Shown one piece after another: positions 10,198 through 18,500 of a stretch of 64,000 bases of DNA. A program made the position numbers and the translations under genes. The stretch is from Cellulosilyticum ruminicola JCM 14822 (GTDB lineage: Bacteria; Bacillota; Clostridia; Lachnospirales; Cellulosilyticaceae): positions 58,486 to 122,485 of the forward strand of contig NZ_BBCG01000004.1 in NCBI RefSeq assembly GCF_001311925.1, read 5' to 3'. Under the pieces are notes generated by a model that saw nothing but the letters and a program-made list of their open reading frames with translations, was not told the origin of the DNA and searched no databases. Within the stretch, counting starts at the first letter, position 1, and every line of letters begins with the position of its first letter.

Positions 10198-10713
10198 CTA
10201 AACGCGTTTATATTCTTCTCCAAAGTCTGAAGAAAATCCTACAAACACACCTGTATTACTTCCCTTAATACTTTTTCCACCATATCCTGAATCTTCTAAT
10301 GCATGCCATGCTGTTTCTAAGAAGATACGTTGATTAGGATCCATGTGATTAGCTTCTTGCTGAGCAATATTAAAAAAACTACAATCAAACCCAGCTACAT
10401 CTTTAAAAAAGGTTTCTTTTAAATAATTATCTTCATCTAATTTTTCTGTTATTCCCTTAGCAGCAACTAGCTTCTCTAAATCTTCCTTACGATCTTCTGA
10501 GAGTGAGCCAATACCTTCTTTACCTTTTACTAGTAGTTTCCAAAACTCTTCTAAGTTTTCTGCATTTCCAACCTTTCCACTCATTCCAATGATTGCAACT
10601 GCCTTAGATTTATTTACTACCTTTTTCTCTATTACTTTGCTCTTAACATTTAATTTACATGCTGATAAATCATCAAGTTTTAAGCTTTCTAATTTCATCA
10701 GACGTTTTTCCAT
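10198..10713 (-). CDS. PKS module, N-terminal part: leader and first third of the ketosynthase
   Basis: This 171-residue frame has the natural start of the gene: ATG at 10713, four bases after the stop of the acyltransferase gene, with GAGGAGTGAG just upstream. Residues 1-35 are a basic linker or docking segment. The KS begins with VAIIGMSGKVGNAENLEEFW, contains MDPNQRIFLETAWHALEDSG, and reaches GVFVGFSSDFGEEYKRV before a stop. The KS then resumes in another frame as RLETLTPEVPD. Adding one A to the AAA near 10205 restores EEYKTRLETL. The fragment alone cannot be a working enzyme. Confidence 0.85.
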   Translation of the reverse strand: MEKRLMKLESLKLDDLSACKLNVKSKVIEKKVVNKSKAVAIIGMSGKVGNAENLEEFWKLLVKGKEGIGSLSEDRKEDLEKLVAAKGITEKLDEDNYLKETFFKDVAGFDCSFFNIAQQEANHMDPNQRIFLETAWHALEDSGYGGKSIKGSNTGVFVGFSSDFGEEYKRV

Positions 10714-10717
10714 TATC

Positions 10718-11974
10718 TCACTCCTCTTTTAGTGATTCGTACTCTGGAAATAATGCTTCACTCTCTGAGTACTCTAGAATTGATTTAAAACGTTGTTTTT
10801 GTTCTTCTACTGAAACTCCTTTTGTATCAAAGATAAGTTTTAATAATTCTAATGCTTGTCTCATCTCCACTTCATTAGGTTTTCTATCTTCTTTTGCTAC
10901 TTGATCAAATATAGATGTAATTGATTTATAAGGTTTTACTACTCCCTCTGTATATGCCTGTTCATCCCAGTTTGTATTACGCGTTGCCACTGCTGCCCCT
11001 AAACATAATCCTATTAAATTTGGCATTTGTTTTTTCACTTCTTCTATACGCGCTAATGCTTTTTGAATACCTTCTAAATCTTCTTCTTTTTCATAAGCAT
11101 AAGCTTCTACTTGCTCTATGTTACGATTAATTAATTTCTTTAATACATCCTTAGGTCCTACTTCTATCCATAATTTAGTTCCTAATTCATCTAATTTTTG
11201 TACTACTGTACTCCAATGTACAGGGCCTGTTAATTGTTTAATAAGTGCCTCTCTTATATCATCATCATTTGTATAAAGTCTTCCTTCTAGGCCACACATA
11301 ACCGGTATCTTCATTTCTTTTATTTCTACTTCATTTAAAACTTTACTAAGTTCTTCAGCTGCGCCTAACATATATTTACTATGAAATGCACCACTGACAT
11401 TGAGGCTAACTACTTTTGCTCCTGATTTTGTAAGATATTCTCCTACTTCTTTGAGTCCCTCTTTGCTACCTGTTAATACAGTTTGATAAGGTGCATTATA
11501 ATTAGCTATTTCTACATTCATGCTTTCTAAATCTATTTCCTTTAATAAGTTTAAAACATAATCTACAGATAATTTAGTAACTGCACTCATTCCACCTTGA
11601 GTACATTTTGCCATAGCTTGTCCTCTAGTATAGACAATACGTACACCATCTTTAAAACTGAAAGCTCCTGATGCAGCTAATGCTGATAATTCACCAAGAC
11701 TATGCCCTGCTAAATAATCCGCCTGTACATTTTCCTCTTTTTGAATAACTTCAAACATAGCAAAGCTTAATACAAAAATGGCAACTTGTGCATTTTGTGT
11801 CTGTACTAAGTCTTTAGTTGGTCCTTCAAAACATAGCTTAGCTAAATCAAATCCTAATATTTCTGATGCTTCTTCAAATCTTTCACGAACTGACTCATAT
11901 TTATCATAATATTTTTTTCCCATTCCAACATATTGGGATGCTTGGCCAGGAAATATGATTGTAACTTTATTCAT
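10718..11974 (-). CDS. Discrete malonyl-CoA:ACP acyltransferase (trans-AT) with a C-terminal extension
   Basis: The 418-residue protein has a complete FabD-like AT fold: FPGQASQYVGMG at 8-19, nucleophile Ser 92 in GHSLGE, Arg 117 in YTRGQA and the second catalytic His 198 in GAFHSK. It would load malonyl, or a malonyl derivative, onto the carrier domains of the AT-less PKS modules encoded downstream. The gene overlaps the stop of the NRPS gene by eight bases and ends four bases before the next PKS gene, so all are co-translated. Residues from about 316 to 418 are an extra segment that ordinary FabD proteins (about 310 residues) lack; it begins with a small Ala/Gly-rich patch and becomes helical and acidic. 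I do not recognise its function; docking or oligomerisation are guesses. Confidence 0.92.
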   Translation of the reverse strand: MNKVTIIFPGQASQYVGMGKKYYDKYESVRERFEEASEILGFDLAKLCFEGPTKDLVQTQNAQVAIFVLSFAMFEVIQKEENVQADYLAGHSLGELSALAASGAFSFKDGVRIVYTRGQAMAKCTQGGMSAVTKLSVDYVLNLLKEIDLESMNVEIANYNAPYQTVLTGSKEGLKEVGEYLTKSGAKVVSLNVSGAFHSKYMLGAAEELSKVLNEVEIKEMKIPVMCGLEGRLYTNDDDIREALIKQLTGPVHWSTVVQKLDELGTKLWIEVGPKDVLKKLINRNIEQVEAYAYEKEEDLEGIQKALARIEEVKKQMPNLIGLCLGAAVATRNTNWDEQAYTEGVVKPYKSITSIFDQVAKEDRKPNEVEMRQALELLKLIFDTKGVSVEEQKQRFKSILEYSESEALFPEYESLKEE

Positions 11975-14372
11975 AATCTTCCTCCTTAATATTAAACATA
12001 CTGTATAGTAAATTCATAAATTGACCTATAAATTGTTCTAATGCATCTTTGTTTAATCGATTGCTATATTTAAATACTATATTTTCCTGCTGCTTATCTA
12101 TGCCTATCATAATGTCAAAGTAATCACTCATTTGATCTGCCATTTCTTTTTCATTTAATACAGTACAGGCTCTAATTTCTTCACATTTATCTAATACAAT
12201 ATCTACATTTGCAAGTGTATAATGCTTAACCTTATGTATTTCTTCAAACACTTCATCTAACGTTTCATATGCATTGAAATCAAAAGAAACAAGATCTAAT
12301 TCCCCATTTTGATTACTAAACCATACTGGTAACATATTCATATTTCCTACTTTATTTAGACAAACCGCAAATAATGCACCTATGATTCCTTGTACATTTA
12401 AGTGATATGTATTACCTATTTGTTGCATACTTTGATTTAGTTTATGTTCTAATGCAACTTGTAAGCAGCCCTCTTCTCCGTTATTTATCTCTATCCACTC
12501 TGGGCTTATACTAAACGTACCTATATGGCTATCATTTTTCATATTAGATTCAATAAATTGTCTTTGCTTAATGATTGTTGGATTAGAGAATAAATCTGTT
12601 ACTTCAAATATTCCTTCAAAGTCTTGTTCAAGTTCTGCTTGCATAAGAACTAAGTTAAATGAGTTTCCTCCAATATCAAAAAAATTATCATTTAATGCTA
12701 TATCTTGATCACCTAATATTCTTTTCCAGATAGCTACTAATTTTTTATCTATTGGATTACTTATGTCCTCTTTTATCTCTTCTTTTCTCTCTGGGACAGG
12801 TAATGCATTTCTATCTACTTTTCCGTTATATGTCTGAGGAATCTTTGGAATTTCCATAAGTATAGCTGGTACCATATAATCTGGTAATTGGCTTCTTAGC
12901 CATTCTTTAACTTCTTCAACTTCTATCTTTCCTTTTTCAGCACTACTAAAATATGCAACTAATATCTTATTACCTGGTGTTAATTCATAAATATTGGCTG
13001 CTGCATTACTAATGCCTTGATAATTCTTGATTACCTGTTCAATTTCCTCAAGTTCTATACGATATCCTCTTATTTTTACTTGGTTATCTGCTCTTCCTAA
13101 ACATACTAATTCACCATTTTCCCATTTTGCTCTATCCCCTGTGCAATACATTCTGCCTTCACCAAAAGGATTCTTTATAAATCGTTCATTAGTTAAGTTA
13201 GCATCCCCTATGTATCCTCTTGCTACACCTTTCCCACCAATCCATAAATCACCTTCTACAAGATTAGGTACTAATTGTTTACGTGCATCTAAAATGTAAA
13301 TTTGTGTATTTGCAATAGGCAATCCTATTGTTACATCTTGAGAATAAGTTAGCTCTTTACAAGCAGACCATATACATGTCTCTGTTGGTCCATATACATT
13401 AAATATTCTTAAATTCTTATACTCTTGTAATGTACTTAATAGATGATTTGGAAATGCTTCGCCACCAACTATTAATGTATTAATATGCTGTAAAACTTTA
13501 CGGCTCGCCTCTTTATTAGTACATAAAAGTTGTAATCGCGTAGGTGTTATTTGTAAATAGTTTACGTTTCCTGCACATACTAAGTTTGCAATTTTTTCTG
13601 GGTTAATTACCTCATCTTCTTTACCTAAAACGATACACCCTCCATGTGCTAAGCAAAATACTGTTTCTAGTAGGAATATATCAAAAGAAGCCGTTGTCAT
13701 ACATGCAATTCTACCCTTTTCTTGATACTCTAAACTTTCTTTCATTCCTACTATAAAATTAGCTAATGCACCTTGTTCGATAGCTGTACCTTTAGGCTTT
13801 CCTGTAGATCCTGATGTAAAAATAACATAAGCTATATCAACTACTTTACTTTCATAATTAACTTCTTGTATATTAGGCACCTCTTGAACATCATTAATAT
13901 CTATGCCTACTATATCAAGCTCTCTGAAGTTACCTAATATTCCTTTTCTACTATATATTAAATACTGTGCTTGACTTTTTTGGAGCATATAACTTAATCG
14001 TTCTTCTGGAAAGGCTATATCCAATGGTAACCATGTAGCTCCTATAGTCTGTATAGCTAATAATGTTGCAATTAAATCTGGTGTACGTTCTAATAACATA
14101 GCAACAACTTGTCCAGATTTTGCACCTTTACTTACCAAATAATTAGCAAGTACATTAACGCGTTCTTCTAATTCTGCAAAGGTCATCTCTCTATTTTCGA
14201 ACCAGATAGCAGATTCATTACTATATTTCTCAAATGCATCTGAAATAAGCCCTTTTGCCGTTATTCCTTCTACATTTGGTGAAATTCCTTGCCCTTGTTC
14301 CAATAATTCCATTTGTTGCTCTTTTGAAAGATACTGTAACTTTCCTAATATAATTTCACTATCATCTAACAC
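11967..14372 (-). CDS. NRPS part: adenylation domain (glycine-like pocket), PCP, and a partial condensation-like lobe
   Basis: The 801-residue frame starts at an internal GTG; read further upstream it joins the condensation domain. The adenylation (A) domain covers about 40-530: A3 loop FTSGSTGKPKG (185-195), VYGPTET (326-332), TGDRAKW (411-417), and Lys 518 in NGKVDRNAL. Pocket residues aligned by eye to GrsA are D231, I232, L235, Q275, I301, G303, V326, I334, W335 plus K518. This resembles the glycine code DILQLGLIWK. A PCP follows, with Ser 571 in DIGGNSF. The remaining 190 residues look like the C-terminal lobe of a condensation domain (ending in a helix like KDALEQFIGQFMNLLYSM) but contain no HHxxxDG. 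The substrate is inferred; alignment by eye may misplace one or two pocket residues. Confidence 0.88.
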   Translation of the reverse strand: MLDDSEIILGKLQYLSKEQQMELLEQGQGISPNVEGITAKGLISDAFEKYSNESAIWFENREMTFAELEERVNVLANYLVSKGAKSGQVVAMLLERTPDLIATLLAIQTIGATWLPLDIAFPEERLSYMLQKSQAQYLIYSRKGILGNFRELDIVGIDINDVQEVPNIQEVNYESKVVDIAYVIFTSGSTGKPKGTAIEQGALANFIVGMKESLEYQEKGRIACMTTASFDIFLLETVFCLAHGGCIVLGKEDEVINPEKIANLVCAGNVNYLQITPTRLQLLCTNKEASRKVLQHINTLIVGGEAFPNHLLSTLQEYKNLRIFNVYGPTETCIWSACKELTYSQDVTIGLPIANTQIYILDARKQLVPNLVEGDLWIGGKGVARGYIGDANLTNERFIKNPFGEGRMYCTGDRAKWENGELVCLGRADNQVKIRGYRIELEEIEQVIKNYQGISNAAANIYELTPGNKILVAYFSSAEKGKIEVEEVKEWLRSQLPDYMVPAILMEIPKIPQTYNGKVDRNALPVPERKEEIKEDISNPIDKKLVAIWKRILGDQDIALNDNFFDIGGNSFNLVLMQAELEQDFEGIFEVTDLFSNPTIIKQRQFIESNMKNDSHIGTFSISPEWIEINNGEEGCLQVALEHKLNQSMQQIGNTYHLNVQGIIGALFAVCLNKVGNMNMLPVWFSNQNGELDLVSFDFNAYETLDEVFEEIHKVKHYTLANVDIVLDKCEEIRACTVLNEKEMADQMSDYFDIMIGIDKQQENIVFKYSNRLNKDALEQFIGQFMNLLYSMFNIKEEDYE

Positions 14373-14380
14373 TTGATTAA

Positions 14381-15559
14381 TCAGGTTTTATACCAAACAA
14401 TCCACTCTTCAATTTGTTCCTTATTAAATAAGTGTGTTGAATAGTTAATTGTACAATATACCTTTCCTAGTTCTTCTGACATTTCAAGAGATACATCAAA
14501 TGTAGTATAAGTACCTTTCTCTTCTCTTACTATTCCTTTAACTTCACCCAATTCAACTCCTTGCATATGTCCATTTTCATAGATAAACATCGTATCAAAT
14601 AAAGGATTTCTATTAATATTTCTTGGTACTTTTAATTCATCTAAAAGCTCTTCCATAGGATAATCTGCATGTTCATATAACTTAGTACACATCTCTCTTA
14701 CATCTTTTAAGTAGCTTTTAAATGATTGCGTTTGCTTTGGCTGTACTCGTAATGCTAAACTCTGAGCAAACATCCCTACCGTTTGATCATATTCTCCATC
14801 ATTTCTTCTATCCCATGGCGTACCTATACAAAAATCTTCTTGGCCTGCTAAACAACCTAAGAAAGTAGTCCATGTACTTAAAAAATATATAAATGTAGTT
14901 GTTCTCTGCTCTCTTGCCTTTATTTTTAATTTTTCTAATGTATCTGATTCTATTGTGAAATGTACTGTATCTCCTTTAAAATCATTCACTTCTGGACGTA
15001 CACCCTTATATGGTAAATTTAAAGGATTTGGTAGGGGAGTCAATACGCTACTCCACCATTCTTTTTTTGCTTTACTTTCATTTGATTTTAAGTTTGCACT
15101 TTCCTCATATACAAAGTCGCAATATGAACGTTTATCGCTCGTTAACTCCCTACCATTTATACTTTCTACAAATTCACTCATTATAATATCTATAGATGTT
15201 CCATCAGAAATTATATGATGAAAATTAAATAGGAAATGATTTTCACCATTCTCATCTATTAACGTTCCTAAACGCCAAAGAGGTGCTTTAGCTAAATCAA
15301 ATGGTTTGCGCCATCTCTTCTCAAATTCTTCTCTTGACTCTTCTTTTAGATTCCCTTGAATAACCTCAATTTCTATCTCGTTTGCTATAGATCTAACTAG
15401 CTCTCCATCTTTTATTTGATAACTACATCTTAACATTTCATTATTTGTAGTTATTTTTTCAAAAGCCTTTTTAAACAATGTGAGATTAGGTGTTCCATTA
15501 AGCTGTATATCTCCACATATTTGATAAGCTTCATTACCACCTTTTAACTTAGATAACAC
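14381..15559 (-). CDS. NRPS part: condensation domain
   Basis: The 392-residue frame is a condensation (C) domain. The catalytic motif HHIISDG is at 114-120, and FDLAKAPLWRL (87-97) and YADYPMEEL-like DYPMEELLDEL are also present. It joins the acyl chain held on the upstream carrier to the amino acid loaded by the following A domain. The GTG start is internal: upstream in the same frame lies QESRLSLSAEERRIYV, the usual opening of a C domain, overlapping the end of the aminotransferase frame. The frame stops at WYKT; restoring one A at about 14386 gives WYKNLINQVLDDS and leads straight into the A domain. Both ends are therefore single-base breaks. Confidence 0.86.
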   Translation of the reverse strand: MLSKLKGGNEAYQICGDIQLNGTPNLTLFKKAFEKITTNNEMLRCSYQIKDGELVRSIANEIEIEVIQGNLKEESREEFEKRWRKPFDLAKAPLWRLGTLIDENGENHFLFNFHHIISDGTSIDIIMSEFVESINGRELTSDKRSYCDFVYEESANLKSNESKAKKEWWSSVLTPLPNPLNLPYKGVRPEVNDFKGDTVHFTIESDTLEKLKIKAREQRTTTFIYFLSTWTTFLGCLAGQEDFCIGTPWDRRNDGEYDQTVGMFAQSLALRVQPKQTQSFKSYLKDVREMCTKLYEHADYPMEELLDELKVPRNINRNPLFDTMFIYENGHMQGVELGEVKGIVREEKGTYTTFDVSLEMSEELGKVYCTINYSTHLFNKEQIEEWIVWYKT

Positions 15560-15588
15560 ATATATACGACGTTCTTCTGCAGATAAAC

Positions 15589-18500
15589 TTAGCCTTGACT
15601 CTTGTCTATTTTTTTTTTACTAGATTCTGGTGTAAAACCTTCCAAAACCTTAAATTCAAATCCTCCCTGACGAAGTTCATTTACGCTTTCATATATTACA
15701 TCATATATCTTTTGTTCATCTTCATCAGTATGCTCTATAGAGAAGAAACATGTACGTCTTTCCCAAACATATACACCCTTATTTTGCATTAACTTAAATA
15801 ATAAGTTTAATTCTAAACCAAGTAATGGCATATTAGTTGCAACAAGAGATTCGAAACGATACATAGATCCAAAGTTTACAGCATGTAGAGGTACTTCTTC
15901 TTCCATAAAGAACTCATTAATTCGTTCTACAAATCGAGCTGTACGGCTATTTGCTTCAGCAATAAGTTGATTTCCTTCTTTTTTAAGTCTTCTTAATACT
16001 GCACGACAGGCTGCCATTGTTAATGGATGTTTACAAAATGTTCCTGCAAAAAATGTAGTTGGTACAATTGGCATTGACTCATCTCCAAATGACCAATATC
16101 CCCCATCAACTGCATCTAGATATTTACTAGATCCTGTAACTATGCCTATAGGCATACCTCCAGCTACTAATTTTCCATATAGCGCCATATCTGCTTTAAT
16201 ATCAAAGAAAGCTTGTGCACCACCTAATTCAATACGGAAGCCGGTAATCATTTCATCAAAAATCATTGCTATGCCATATTCTGTACAAATCTCTCTAAGT
16301 TCTTGTAAAAATTCTTTTGGTTGTAAACTTGGGTTACGACTTTGGACTGGTTCAACTAATACAGCTGCCAGTTCATTCGCATGTGCCCTTACAAATTCTA
16401 ATGTTTCTCTACTACCATATTGGCAAACCATTGTATCTTCTACCATAGATTGTGGTATACCTATATCCATCGGTCTACTGCCACTATCTTCAGCTTCTGC
16501 TAACACCCCATCAAAACTTCCATGGAATGATGTAATAAAACGTACAATCTTATCTCGTTTACTTACAGCTCTAGCTAATCTAATAGCAACCATAACTGCT
16601 TCTGAACCAGTATTACAGTATGCAACTCTTTCACATCCTGTTAATTCACAAATTAAATCAGTAACCTCTCCTACTAAATCTGTTTGTGGTCCTAATTCAA
16701 ACCCTTCTCTAATTTGTTCATTAATTGCTTCATTAATAAATGTTGCATTATTGCCAAAGAATCCAACTCCATAACCCATTGCTGTATCAATATATTCATT
16801 TCCATCTATGTCCCAAAATTTAGATCCTTTAGAGTGGTCTGACACTAATGGATATACAATTTCTTTTGTGCTTGTACTAAAATTAAGAGATGAAATCCAA
16901 TCAGCTAAATGTGCTCTATTATCTTGAGAATATGCTTTAGATTTCTTTGTTTTTTGTGTATATTCTGTAATGAATTCATCTAAAAATCTCTGTTGCTGTG
17001 GTGTTAATTCATCACTAGCAAATTGCATATTTCTTGATGCGCTTGCCATAAGTTGACCTTCATCCGTACCCTTTTTTACTTCAGAAGTAGGAATATGTTT
17101 CACTTCAGTTTCTTCTTGTGTAATGGCTACTTCTTCATTTGTTATTTGTTCTAACTGGATACTATCTTGAATTTCAAAATTTGTATTTCCTAAAAGTGCT
17201 AATTGTTGTTTTATAATTGTTAACTGGTCCTTGAAAATACTTTGTAAATCATCACATTCTCTATTTGATGTATTTTGAATCACAGGTATACTTGCTTTAT
17301 GTTGCTCTACAGGTTTACTTACTTTGCTTAAAACCGTTCTATTTACTTGTGGTTTATTCACTTCAATTTTATTTTCTTGTACCTTATTTACTTCTACTTG
17401 ATTTGTATATTCTAATACACTAGGATTTTTCTCACTTACATACTCAAGAATCGCATTAATTGTATGTAATGTAGTAAAGAATACATTTACAGGAATCATT
17501 ACTTGATACTGTGCATTAATTCTCTTACTTAACTGCACTAGCATAAGTGAATCTACACCTAATGCAAATAAATTAAGCTCATCTGTAATTGTTTCCTTAC
17601 TAACTCCTGTTACTTGTGAAATTAATTCCCTTAACTTATTCTTAATTACACTACTTAGCTGTTCTTCCTTCATTAAGCTATCACTCCCCATCATATGCTT
17701 ATTGATGCCTTCGTCTATTAGCCACACTCTACTTCGCTCATAAGATGTATGTGGTAAGTTTTCTACTCTTTCTACCCTATGATCTTTATAAATTTCCTTC
17801 CACTTAATATCTATTCCTTTTTCCCATAACCAACCCAAGCTTGTTAATATCTGCTTATAATCTGACTCATTTTTGCGTATGCAAGGTAACATCATATATT
17901 TATCATCTTGTAAATTTTGAGCTACTAATCCACATAATGTTGCTGTTGCACCTATTTCGAGAAATACCGTTGCACCTAACTCTGTAGAAGTCTCAATTGC
18001 TTGTACAAAATTTACTGTACTTACAAGATGTTTTTCCCAATAACTTTCATCTATTACTGTATCTATTACTTTTCCTGTCACAGTAGAAATCATAGGAATT
18101 TGAGATTTTGAAAATTTAATTCCTTGTAATTGTTCTTTTAATTTCTTAGAATCCTCAGTCATTAAAATGGAATGAAATGCACTTGAAACACTCAAGGTTT
18201 CTGCAAATATATGAGCCTTTCTAGCCTTTTTCTTAACAGCTTTTATACTTTCTAAACCACCTGAAATAGTTACATTTTGAGGTGCATTAATTGCTGCGAT
18301 TGAAACATCTTCATACTCTTCTATTAAGCTTGATGCTATCTTCAAATCAGTTAATAATGCTACCATTTTTCCGCTTACTTTAGTTTCATCCATAACTCTT
18401 CCGCGTGTAGCAACCATTTTTACTGCTGTTTCTAAATCCATTATTCCTGCAACATAAGCTGCTGCATATTCCCCTATACTATGTCCAATAACTAAATCTG

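Larger units (their letters stand above)
6021..10713 (-). other. Reconstructed PKS gene: KS-DH-KR-ACP, two frame breaks
   Basis: Joining 10713-10198, 10199-7547 and 7558-6021 gives one protein of about 1,560 residues with KS-DH-KR-ACP. Both breaks fall inside folded domains (KS and KR) and both are repaired by adding one base to a short A run. The corrected KR linker reads MKKWLALRLKVNEGLVLLTQ, which is what a KR structural subdomain should look like. The module directly follows the NRPS part, so its KS should accept the aminoacyl chain from the PCP encoded at about 12650. Confidence 0.8.

Noticed and set aside
16142..16774. 210-codon open frame on the plus strand
   Set aside because: It lies antisense to the aminotransferase domain, has low-complexity composition, no ribosome binding site and no recognisable motif; the opposite strand is clearly coding.
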